Part shown: positions 7,918-16,006 of the stretch, piece by piece
Layout of the letters: every line of letters starts with the position of its first letter
How positions within the stretch are numbered: position 1 is the stretch's first letter
From: Lachnospiraceae bacterium NC2004
Lineage (GTDB): Bacteria; Bacillota; Clostridia; Lachnospirales; Lachnospiraceae
Reading direction: 5' to 3'
Assembly (NCBI GenBank): GCA_000621905.1
Contig: JHXB01000002.1
Coordinates: 310,001-374,000, forward strand
DNA: 64,000 bases
The notes under the pieces: model-generated
The model's database searches: none
What the model saw: the letters and a program-made list of their open reading frames with translations, nothing else
What the model was told of the DNA's origin: nothing
Made by a program: the position numbers and the translations under genes

Positions 7918-9378
7918 ATGAAGATCAGAACAAGATTTGCACCAAGTCCAACAGGAAGGATGCACGTTGGTAATTTAAGAACAGCATTATATGCGTATCT
8001 TATTGCCAAGCATGAGGGAGGGGACTTTATCTTAAGAATAGAGGATACCGACCAGGAGAGATATGTTGAGGGTGCGGTCGATATTATATATCGTACAATG
8101 AAGGCTACAGGGCTCACACATGACGAGGGACCGGATAAAGACAAGGGAGTTGGTCCTTATGTTCAGAGCGAGAGAGTTAAGAGCGGACTTTATATGGACT
8201 ACGCCAAGAAGCTTATAGAGCAGGGAGATGCTTATTACTGTTTCTGCGATGAGGAGAGATTACAGGGACTTAAGACCGCTGTAGATTCAGACGGTAAGAC
8301 TATCAGCAAGTATGACAAGCATTGTCTTCATTTGTCTAAGGAAGAGATTCAAGCCAATCTTGATGCGGGCAAGCCTTTTGTAGTGAGACTCAATGTTCCT
8401 GAAGAGGGTGAGACAAGCTTTGATGATGAGATTTATGGACATATCAGCGTGCCTAACAATGAGCTTGATGATATGATTCTCATCAAGTCAGACGGCTATC
8501 CTACATACAATTTTGCGAATGTTATAGACGACCATTTGATGGGCATTACTCATGTTGTAAGAGGTAATGAATACCTTTCATCTTCGCCTAAGTACAACAG
8601 GATTTATGATGCGTTTGGATGGGAGATTCCTGTTTATGTGCATTGTCCACTTATTACAAATGAGGAGCATCAGAAGCTTTCTAAGAGAAGCGGTCATTCT
8701 TCATTTGAAGATTTGACTGAGCAGGGATTCTTGACTGAGGCGATTATCAATTTTGTAGCGCTGCTTGGATGGTCTCCTACAGACAACGAGGAGTTCTTTA
8801 CGTTAGATGAGCTTGTTAAAGCGTTTGATTATCATCATTTGTCTAAGTCACCTGCAGTGTTTGACTTTACCAAGCTTAAGTGGATGAACGGCGAGTATAT
8901 CAAGAAGATGGATTTTGAGCCGTTTTACGAGATGGCTAAGCCATATATTGATGAGGTTGTTACCAAGGATGTTGACAAGCGACGTATCGCCGAGCTTGTT
9001 AAGACTCGTATTGAGGTATTCCCTGACATTAAGGAGCATATTGACTTCTTCGAGGAGCTTCCTGATTATGATATAGCTTTATATACACATAAGAAGATGA
9101 AGACCAACCCTGAGAATTCTCTTGATATCCTTAAGAAGATGAAAGCTAAGCTTGAAACATTTGACGATTGGAGTGAAGAGGGACTTCATGACTATGTGAT
9201 TAATTATATTGCTGAACTAGAGATTAAGAATGGCATGGGACTTTGGCCGCTTAGAACTGCGGTTTCAGGTAAGGCTATGACTCCTGGTGGAGCTTTTGAG
9301 ATTATGTATATTCTTGGGAAAGAGGAGTCTCTAAGACGTATAGATATAGGTATTGAGAAGTTAGAGGCCAATCAATAA
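7918..9378 (+). CDS. gltX: Glutamate--tRNA ligase
   Basis: A 486-residue class I aminoacyl-tRNA synthetase that charges tRNA-Glu (and often tRNA-Gln in Clostridia, followed by amidation). The N-terminus [13 protein letters not shown] carries the HIGH-type motif (HVGN, residues 16-19), and the KMSKS-type motif is KLSKRSG near residue 253. The anticodon-binding helical part fills the C-terminal third. The length matches bacterial GltX. GAGAGGA precedes the ATG. No T-box-like leader was recognised in the 45 bases upstream. Confidence 0.97.
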   Translation: MKIRTRFAPSPTGRMHVGNLRTALYAYLIAKHEGGDFILRIEDTDQERYVEGAVDIIYRTMKATGLTHDEGPDKDKGVGPYVQSERVKSGLYMDYAKKLIEQGDAYYCFCDEERLQGLKTAVDSDGKTISKYDKHCLHLSKEEIQANLDAGKPFVVRLNVPEEGETSFDDEIYGHISVPNNELDDMILIKSDGYPTYNFANVIDDHLMGITHVVRGNEYLSSSPKYNRIYDAFGWEIPVYVHCPLITNEEHQKLSKRSGHSSFEDLTEQGFLTEAIINFVALLGWSPTDNEEFFTLDELVKAFDYHHLSKSPAVFDFTKLKWMNGEYIKKMDFEPFYEMAKPYIDEVVTKDVDKRRIAELVKTRIEVFPDIKEHIDFFEELPDYDIALYTHKKMKTNPENSLDILKKMKAKLETFDDWSEEGLHDYVINYIAELEIKNGMGLWPLRTAVSGKAMTPGGAFEIMYILGKEESLRRIDIGIEKLEANQ

Positions 9379-9390
9379 TTAGGAGGAGAC

Positions 9391-10395
9391 ATGGACTGGA
9401 AGAAGCTTATAGATATATTAAAAGGTCATAAAGTCTGGATTCAGACGCATAACTTTCCTGATCCTGATGCAATTGCAAGCGCGTACGGATTGCAGCAGTT
9501 TCTGCTTTATCACGGTGTTGATTCCGAGATTTGCTATACGGGAATGGTTGACAAGATCAGTGTAACTAAGATGTTTTCTACATTTAATATCGATGCCAGT
9601 CTCGTGGAACACAGTGAAATTAATGAATCTGACTATGTAGTTTTGGTTGACGGGCAGAAGTATAATGCCAATTTGACGGATATTCCGGGTGATGAGGTTG
9701 CTGTTATTGATCATCACAAGACCGTTTATCCTTGTGAGTATCTATATAAAGATGTCAGGATTGTGGGTTCATGTGCGACCTTGATAGCAGAATATTATAA
9801 AGAGAGTAATACTCCTATGAGTGATACTGTGGCTACAGTTTTATCCTACGGACTTAAGATGGATACGGACTCGATGAACAGGGGAGTTACCAAACTCGAT
9901 ATAGAGATGATGGAATATCTCTTTGATAAGACTGATCAGGATCTTGTAAAAGCTTTATATAGTAATGATATGGAACTTCAGGATTTGAGAGCGTATGGAG
10001 CAGCGATTGAGAACATCCAGATATTTGGAGCTGTGGGGCTTGCGCGTATACCATTTAACTGTCCGGATGCGTTGATAGCGATGGTTGCGGATTTTATAAT
10101 GAGACTTGAACAGGTAACTTTGGCAATCATTTATTCGGAGAGAGAGGATTGTCTTAAGTTCTCTATAAGATGTGAGGATCCTAATGTTCATGCGGGAGAC
10201 ATGACGAGAGAAGCCTTAAAAGGTATCGGAGACGGCGGAGGCCATTTCTCAATGGCTGGCGGAATCATTCCTAACGAAAACAGGATTGATGACAGAAGTG
10301 TTGAAGATAAGACTATCTATGAGCGCTTTATGAAGGCTTACGAAGCCAATATTGTAGAAGAAAAGAATAAGCACCTTAACATTTTAGGTAATTAA
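9391..10395 (+). CDS. DHH family phosphoesterase (NrnA-like)
   Basis: This 334-residue protein shows DHH motifs: HNFPDPDAIASA near residue 20, a metal-site Asp in VVLVDGQ near residue 90 and DHHK near residue 107. The C-terminal DHHA1 domain ends with the glycine-rich GDGGGHFSMAGG. Such proteins degrade nanoRNA or pAp, or hydrolyse cyclic dinucleotides; the cytosolic two-domain form without membrane segments is closest to NrnA. It follows gltX by 12 bases with a GGAGGAG site and is probably cotranscribed. Which substrate it uses cannot be decided here. Confidence 0.85.
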   Translation: MDWKKLIDILKGHKVWIQTHNFPDPDAIASAYGLQQFLLYHGVDSEICYTGMVDKISVTKMFSTFNIDASLVEHSEINESDYVVLVDGQKYNANLTDIPGDEVAVIDHHKTVYPCEYLYKDVRIVGSCATLIAEYYKESNTPMSDTVATVLSYGLKMDTDSMNRGVTKLDIEMMEYLFDKTDQDLVKALYSNDMELQDLRAYGAAIENIQIFGAVGLARIPFNCPDALIAMVADFIMRLEQVTLAIIYSEREDCLKFSIRCEDPNVHAGDMTREALKGIGDGGGHFSMAGGIIPNENRIDDRSVEDKTIYERFMKAYEANIVEEKNKHLNILGN

Positions 10396-10408
10396 GAGGT
10401 TAATGTTT

Positions 10409-11326
10409 ATGAAGAAGCTTAAGCTTAAATCAAGTAATGGAATAGATACACTTAATGTGGTTTTATGGGATGTTGAGAGCCCTAAAGGGATAGTTCAGAT
10501 TGCCCATGGTATGATTGAATATGTTGAAAGGTACGACAGATTTGCGAAATTTCTTAATTCTAAGGGATTTGTGGTAGTTGGCAATGATCATTTGGGACAT
10601 GGTTATACGGCATCTTCAGTTGATGACCTTGGTTATATGAACGGGCCTTATGCAGATGTATCTATCGTAAGAGATATGCATAGAGTAAGTGTTGCTGTTA
10701 AGAGGAGATACCCTAACCTGCCTCTCTTTTTGGTCGGACATTCAATGGGGTCTTTCCTTTCAAGAAGGTATGCCATGAGCTACGGTGACGAGATTGACGG
10801 GCTTATTCTTATGGGAACAGGTGAAGAGAGTAAGGCAAGCATTAATATGGGCAAGTTTACCGTTATGCTTAACAGCTTGATTTTTGGAGAACGACACAGA
10901 AGCACTGTTATTGCACTTATGTCGATTGGAAGGTATAATCTTAAGTTTCTTAACGAGAAGTCTTATCGTTCGTGGATAAGCGCTAATGTGGAGAACCGAA
11001 CCAGGTCAGGTGTTGATAAATATTGCACCTATAAATTTACCAACAAAGGATACAGAGCACTTCTTGATACCTTGGGTTACATCACTAACCAGAATCATGT
11101 GAGACTTATCCCTAATGACTTACCGGTTCTGTTTGTGTCGGGCTCTGATGATCCTGTCGGTGCCTTCAAGAAAGGTGTCAATGAGGCTTCTAACAAGATG
11201 ATAGACGCAGGGGTTAATGATGTAGAGATTATCTTTTACGATGGTATGAGACATGAGATTCTCAATGAGGATGGATATGAGCTTGTACATAATGATATTT
11301 ATGAGTGGATTGGCAATCATATGTAA
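10409..11326 (+). CDS. Alpha/beta hydrolase, monoacylglycerol lipase/lysophospholipase type
   Basis: A 305-residue serine hydrolase. The oxyanion strand VQIAHGMIEYVERYD, the NDHLGHG segment and the nucleophile elbow GHSMGS are diagnostic of the monoglyceride lipase-like (hydrolase_4) family. The acid Asp is in GSDDPVG and the His in GMRHEIL. It probably cleaves lysophospholipids or monoacylglycerols. Two in-frame ATGs lie close together; the one at 10409 is preferred because GAGG lies nine bases upstream, against three for the ATG at 10403. There is no signal peptide, so it is cytosolic or membrane-peripheral. Confidence 0.85.
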   Translation: MKKLKLKSSNGIDTLNVVLWDVESPKGIVQIAHGMIEYVERYDRFAKFLNSKGFVVVGNDHLGHGYTASSVDDLGYMNGPYADVSIVRDMHRVSVAVKRRYPNLPLFLVGHSMGSFLSRRYAMSYGDEIDGLILMGTGEESKASINMGKFTVMLNSLIFGERHRSTVIALMSIGRYNLKFLNEKSYRSWISANVENRTRSGVDKYCTYKFTNKGYRALLDTLGYITNQNHVRLIPNDLPVLFVSGSDDPVGAFKKGVNEASNKMIDAGVNDVEIIFYDGMRHEILNEDGYELVHNDIYEWIGNHM

Positions 11327-11351
11327 ATGATTGCATAAACGGGGTGATATG

Positions 11352-14324
11352 ATGGGCAAAGCTAAATCATTTGCGAAGAGATGCAAAAAAAATATTTTTA
11401 AATATATATTGACATTGGCTACCGCAATCTTAACTTGCTTTTTGATTGCTGATGTTGACTTTGCCACCATGGATAATCCGATTATGTATGGTTTCTTAGT
11501 AGCGCCGATTATTGTGCTCACAGGCCTTTATGGAATTAATATAGCGACTTTGTCATTTACAATGATATTCATTTTTGAAATATTTAATGACTTTGGTAAT
11601 TGTTATGCTATGTTCGGTTTTGCCGGTGTATTCATAATTACATATTGGTTGATGTATGAGAGCTTTTTTAGAAATATATTAAAGAGTGCGCTTAGTGTTG
11701 TTATATATAGTGTTGTTTTGTCTCTATTCTATTTTATCACGATTAATGTATTTAGCAGTATGGATGAAGTGATGCGCGGACTTCATATGATGATTCAATG
11801 CATTCCTTTGATGGTTATACCGTCATTTGTCTCTGTTTTGTTTTTATATATCATGAATATAATTCCTGTAAGCAAGGTTAAAGCACTGTTTCCTGGAACT
11901 ATGCTTTCGTATCAGCAGTCTAGGCAAGTCCATTATTACAATGAGAATGGCGTAAGATATAGACGTATTATGGGCATGTCGAGATTCCTTATGGGATGCT
12001 TTGCAGTTGCTATAGGTGTCCTGGTAACGGTTTGCGCTGTTGAACTTATAGATACTGTCAACAGGACAGATGATATGTCAGGGCGAGTAGTTAACATCAT
12101 GTGTTATGGATGGAAGGGGCTTATCTCATCTGTTATCATAAGGCTTGGTATGATTACATTTTGCAATGCTGTTATCCTGGTTGTGATTGTTGACCATGCC
12201 TTGGAACATTGGATTATAGGTCCGGTTGTTGAGCTTTCCTCGACATTTAGAAATTTTGCAAAGGCTGAAGCGCAAGACAGATGGCTTGTTGCAGATAAGC
12301 TTAATCGTTTAGGTGGTGTTCATCGAGACGAGATTGGAGATTTGAGGGATTCACTTGTTGAAACGACGGAGGAAATGCTTCGTTATGTTGATCAGATCAA
12401 TGCCAATCAGTTTTTGAGAGACGATTTAAAGGTCGCTAAGACGCAAAATGACGCCAAGAACAATTTCCTTTCTACAATGTCTCATGAGATCAGGACGCCT
12501 ATCAATGCAATTGTCGGACTTGATGAGATGATATTAAGAGAGAGTCAGAATTCCGATATTATAGGTTATGCCAAAGGGATTAAGTCGGCGAGTAACACAC
12601 TTATATCACTTGTCAATGATGTGCTTGATTTCTCAAGGATTGAGTCCGGAGAGATGCAGATAGAGTGTATTGAATACAGCCTTTCGACGATGCTTAACGA
12701 TATAATTAACATGATTGAACCCAAGGCCAATGACAAGGGACTTGATCTAAAGGTTAATATTGATGAAGAGATTCCTAACCTTTTGTATGGAGATGAAACC
12801 AGGCTTAAACAGTGTGTTATTAATATTTTGACCAATGCTGTTAAGTTCACTATGGTTGGAAGTGTAACGATGGATGTCGGTTATGAAATAATTGAAGACA
12901 GCATTATACTTCTTAAGATTTCTGTTACCGATACGGGTATTGGAATCAAGGAATCTGAGTTAGAAACACTATTTATTCCATTTGAGAGAAGCGAAGAGCA
13001 TAAGAATGCCAATATCGAGGGAACAGGACTTGGCCTCAGTGTTGTAAGAAAGCTTCTGACTATGATGGATGCAGGACTTAAAGTTGAGAGTAAGTATGGT
13101 GAGGGTTCAACATTTTCATTCGGTATAATGCAGAGGGTTATTAAGAGTGAAGCTATCGGCAGCATGAATGGCAATCAACCGGACTCTTTAGAGGGTGGAA
13201 TGGTTTATCAGGAGACGCTTCACGCGCCTGATGCCAGGGTGCTCGTTGTTGATGATGTCAAGATCAATCTGACGGTTATGAAGGGGTTGCTTAAAGATAT
13301 TAACCTTAAGTTAGATACGGCGTCTAGTGGTATGATGGCGCTTAAGTATCTTGACAAGAAGAAATATGATTTGGTATTTTTAGACCATAGGATGCCGGAG
13401 ATGGACGGCGTTGAGGTGTTGAGAGCACTTAAAGAGCGAAAAGATTCTGTCAATATAGATACTCCTGTGATTGCGCTTACGGCTAATGCTGTTGCGGGAG
13501 CGAGGGAGACTTACATAGGTGAAGGTTTCGTTGATTACCTGTCAAAGCCAGTTGACAGCGGTAAGCTTGAGAAGATGCTTATTGAGTATCTGCCGCCTGA
13601 CAAGGTTATATTACCTGATGATCCTAACTTTGCTCCTACAACCATGAAGTCGGCTAACACGAACTTCCTGTTTGATGCTGATAATCCACTTAAAGATGCA
13701 CGATTTGCCGAGGTTAGCGGGGTTGATTTGAAGGAAGGGTTAGAACATTGCCTTAAAGAAGAGATCTTGATAGAAGCTATTCAGGATTTTCAGGCAAATG
13801 CAGTCTCTAAGGCCGAGAAGATAGAGGATTTACTTGCGGCACAGGACTATAACAATTATACAATTGAAGTGCATTCACTTAAGAGCTCGGCAAGACTTAT
13901 CGGTGCAACCAAGTTGTCGGAAGAGGCGGCTTATCTTGAGAGTTGCGGTAACTTTATAAGGAATAGTGCCGAGACAGAAGTGACTCTTATGGATAACGGC
14001 AAAGACGCTATATCTGAGTTATATAGATTAACGCCTAGATTGCTTAATCTGCTTAAGAGTTATGAGCATAGACTTGCAGCGTTTGAAGACATTGAGTATG
14101 AGACATTTGACGAGAGAGAAGAGATTTCGGAGGAGCAGCTCTTTGAAGCATACGCCGGAATTAGGGAGTTTATTGATGCTTTTGACTTTGAAAGTGCAGA
14201 GAGCATTATAAAAATGTTAGAAATTTATAAAATTCCTGATAAAGAACGTGAAAAGTATGATATAATTAAAAAAATGGTGAACAATATTGAGAGAGAAAAA
14301 CTGTTGGAGGTCTTAGATGAATAA
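11352..14324 (+). CDS. Hybrid sensor histidine kinase with receiver and HPt domains
   Basis: A 990-residue protein. It has a polytopic N-terminus (about six hydrophobic segments to residue 290), then HisKA with His378 in TMSHEIRTP, HATPase with NAVKFT, DTGIGI and GTGLGLS, a receiver with phospho-acceptor Asp678 in FLDHRMPEMDG, and an HPt domain with His841 in EVHSLKSSARLIG. A further helical region of about 120 residues closes the protein. It holds three relay modules in one chain but no DNA-binding output. The start was chosen at 11352 because GGGGTG lies seven bases upstream; ATG 11349 is equally in frame, and the open frame back to TTG 11331 has no better site. It overlaps the next gene by eight bases. 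Confidence 0.92.
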   Translation: MGKAKSFAKRCKKNIFKYILTLATAILTCFLIADVDFATMDNPIMYGFLVAPIIVLTGLYGINIATLSFTMIFIFEIFNDFGNCYAMFGFAGVFIITYWLMYESFFRNILKSALSVVIYSVVLSLFYFITINVFSSMDEVMRGLHMMIQCIPLMVIPSFVSVLFLYIMNIIPVSKVKALFPGTMLSYQQSRQVHYYNENGVRYRRIMGMSRFLMGCFAVAIGVLVTVCAVELIDTVNRTDDMSGRVVNIMCYGWKGLISSVIIRLGMITFCNAVILVVIVDHALEHWIIGPVVELSSTFRNFAKAEAQDRWLVADKLNRLGGVHRDEIGDLRDSLVETTEEMLRYVDQINANQFLRDDLKVAKTQNDAKNNFLSTMSHEIRTPINAIVGLDEMILRESQNSDIIGYAKGIKSASNTLISLVNDVLDFSRIESGEMQIECIEYSLSTMLNDIINMIEPKANDKGLDLKVNIDEEIPNLLYGDETRLKQCVINILTNAVKFTMVGSVTMDVGYEIIEDSIILLKISVTDTGIGIKESELETLFIPFERSEEHKNANIEGTGLGLSVVRKLLTMMDAGLKVESKYGEGSTFSFGIMQRVIKSEAIGSMNGNQPDSLEGGMVYQETLHAPDARVLVVDDVKINLTVMKGLLKDINLKLDTASSGMMALKYLDKKKYDLVFLDHRMPEMDGVEVLRALKERKDSVNIDTPVIALTANAVAGARETYIGEGFVDYLSKPVDSGKLEKMLIEYLPPDKVILPDDPNFAPTTMKSANTNFLFDADNPLKDARFAEVSGVDLKEGLEHCLKEEILIEAIQDFQANAVSKAEKIEDLLAAQDYNNYTIEVHSLKSSARLIGATKLSEEAAYLESCGNFIRNSAETEVTLMDNGKDAISELYRLTPRLLNLLKSYEHRLAAFEDIEYETFDEREEISEEQLFEAYAGIREFIDAFDFESAESIIKMLEIYKIPDKEREKYDIIKKMVNNIEREKLLEVLDE

Positions 14325-15072
14325 GGATATATTACTGATTGGAGACAATCATAGCTTTATGGTTAACGCAATAGTTAACGGGTTGAAGCGAGAGGGATAT
14401 GAAGTTAATATAGCTGTTCCGGATGTAGAGCAATTAAGTAAGATTAAGAACAGACCTAAGTTTTGGATATTATATTTGAATGAGAAGACCGAGGATATAT
14501 CTAAGGCGTTAGTATACATCAATGATGCGATTTCTGAAGAGGAGCTTAGGTTCTTTGTTGTATGTTCTGATGAGCAGAAGCTTATGGTAGAGAATGTTAT
14601 TCCGGAATCTAAGGTTGCTAGATTCTTCAAGCGTCCGCTAAATGTTAAGGTGTTAGCTGAATATCTTGACGAGGAGCAAGAAGAGGAGCATGAGAGAGAC
14701 AGGCTGAAGAAGATATTGATTGTTGATGATGATCCAACCACTATCAAGGCGTTTTCTTCACTTCTTTCAGAGAAGTATCGTGTCTATATGGCTAACTCAG
14801 GTATGAGTGCGATTACATTTCTTGCCAAGAATGACGTGGATTTGGTTCTGCTTGACTACGAGATGCCTGTAGCTTCCGGTCCTCAGATACTTGAGATGAT
14901 CAGGAGTGAGAAGTCAACGGCACATCTTCCGGTCATGATGCTTACTGCCAAGCAGGATAAGGAGTCGGTTATGAATGTTATAGAATTCAAGCCTGACAAG
15001 TATTTGCTTAAGAATATGGCTCCGATGGACATAGTTAAGAGTGTTGATGATTTCTTTAACCAATTAAAGTAA
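14317..15072 (+). CDS. Double receiver protein (pseudo-receiver plus REC), no output domain
   Basis: A 251-residue cytosolic protein. Residues 1-120 fold like a receiver (DILLIGDN start), but the phospho-acceptor strand reads WILYLNEKTED, without an aspartate at the expected place. Residues 128-251 form a full receiver: IVDDDPTT, phospho-acceptor Asp180 in LLDYEMP, Thr in MLTAK and Lys in KYLLKN. There is no DNA-binding or enzymatic domain. The start overlaps the hybrid kinase stop by eight bases, so it is probably its phosphate acceptor or a sink. The first domain is presumably for dimerisation or binding. Confidence 0.82.
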   Translation: MNKDILLIGDNHSFMVNAIVNGLKREGYEVNIAVPDVEQLSKIKNRPKFWILYLNEKTEDISKALVYINDAISEEELRFFVVCSDEQKLMVENVIPESKVARFFKRPLNVKVLAEYLDEEQEEEHERDRLKKILIVDDDPTTIKAFSSLLSEKYRVYMANSGMSAITFLAKNDVDLVLLDYEMPVASGPQILEMIRSEKSTAHLPVMMLTAKQDKESVMNVIEFKPDKYLLKNMAPMDIVKSVDDFFNQLK

Positions 15073-15087
15073 GCAGGAGTTTTTTTG

Positions 15088-15669
15088 ATGAACGATAAAG
15101 ATTTAGAATGGAGTATGATTTCACTTGACCATGTGATTAATGATGAGTATATAGATCTCAGACGCATGGGTTTTAAGCTTCCGGATGGACAGGAATTTGC
15201 GCCGTTTTATAACTATACAAGAAGAGATTATGTAGTAATAGTAGCGACCGATGAACTCGGTCGCTATATAACTGTCAGACAATATAGACACGGTATCAGG
15301 AGTGTAACTAATGAGTTTCCTGCAGGCGGCATAGAGATTAAGACTAACAGACCGCTTGATTCAAGGTCTGAGCCGATTGCTGATGAGAGTATACCTATTA
15401 AAGCCGCAATCAGAGAGCTTAGAGAGGAGACTGGATACGAGTCTGATGAGTGGGAGAGAGTCGTAGTGGCTCCTTCTTCTGCGACTGTGACAGACGATTA
15501 CGCCTACGTCTTTAGGGCTAAGAACTGTAAGAAGGCGCATTCTCAGGATTTAGACGATACTGAGTTCGTTAATGTCGTCTTAAGAACCGGGGAAGAGATA
15601 GAAGAGCTGATATCAACCGGACGTTTCGAACAGTGTGTTCATATTATGGCGTACTATATGGGTAAATGA
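15088..15669 (+). CDS. NUDIX hydrolase, ADP-ribose pyrophosphatase-like
   Basis: This 193-residue protein has a NUDIX core ending AAIRELREETGYE, preceded by the FPAGGIE strand. Between PAGGIE and AAIREL there are about 24 residues, whereas the usual spacing is roughly ten, so an insertion sits in the first part of the box. The set is otherwise complete. Members hydrolyse nucleoside diphosphates linked to another moiety, most often ADP-ribose. The start at ATG 15088 follows AGGAG by eight bases. It lies 15 bases after the double-receiver gene and ends the unit. A perfect 9-bp inverted repeat (15243-15251 with 15257-15265) lies in the coding sequence. Confidence 0.85.
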   Translation: MNDKDLEWSMISLDHVINDEYIDLRRMGFKLPDGQEFAPFYNYTRRDYVVIVATDELGRYITVRQYRHGIRSVTNEFPAGGIEIKTNRPLDSRSEPIADESIPIKAAIRELREETGYESDEWERVVVAPSSATVTDDYAYVFRAKNCKKAHSQDLDDTEFVNVVLRTGEEIEELISTGRFEQCVHIMAYYMGK

Positions 15670-15755
15670 GAGCTGTTTTCCGTAGGAGTACACTCGGCCT
15701 ATTTTGTAAGGTAGGAGTATTAATGATTGATCCCGTATCATTCTGACGAATAACA
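15670..15755. other. Intergenic stretch without recognised feature
   Basis: This is the first part of the 337-base gap between the NUDIX gene and the secreted-protein gene. No gene, tRNA or convincing hairpin was seen. The rest of the gap holds the repeat/terminator at 15756 and the promoter at 15873. Confidence 0.5.
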
Positions 15756-15810
15756 TGTCATCCTGAGCGTGAGCGAAGGATCTTTGCCCTTCCTATGGAA
15801 GGGCAATTAT
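15756..15810 (+). repeat. TCATCCTGAGCG-type dispersed repeat fused to a terminator
   Basis: TGTCATCCTGAGCG followed by a GAGCGAAGGATCTTT tail occupies 15756-15785. It runs directly into a perfect 8-bp hairpin (15786-15793 with 15797-15804, loop TAT) and an AT-rich tail. The same arrangement, with the same TTTGCCCTTC junction, recurs at 31628. It probably terminates the unit ending with the NUDIX gene. Confidence 0.75.
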
Positions 15811-15872
15811 TCATTTCTATAGAAATATCACATATTCTTTATTAAAAATCACGAAAATACGCTAATTTCAGA

Positions 15873-15901
15873 TTGATTTTATGTCGATTATCCTATATAA
15901 T
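15873..15901 (+). promoter_or_regulatory. Sigma-A type promoter of the secreted-protein gene
   Basis: TTGATT at 15873-15878, a 17-base spacer and TATAAT at 15896-15901. It leaves an untranslated leader of about 100 bases before the ATG at 16007. Confidence 0.7.
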
Positions 15902-16006
15902 TGAAATAATAGTGGGGTGGTGGCTTTATTTGTGCGCTTTGAAGGAGAGCGTTAAGGTCGCTGACTACGTGACTAATTGTTATGTTTAATTAAGGAGGCA
16001 ATGTTT

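Noticed and set aside
15902-16006. Riboswitch in the leader of the secreted-protein gene
   Set aside because: A leader of about 100 bases exists, but no conserved core (for example of c-di-GMP, cobalamin or glycine switches) could be matched by eye.
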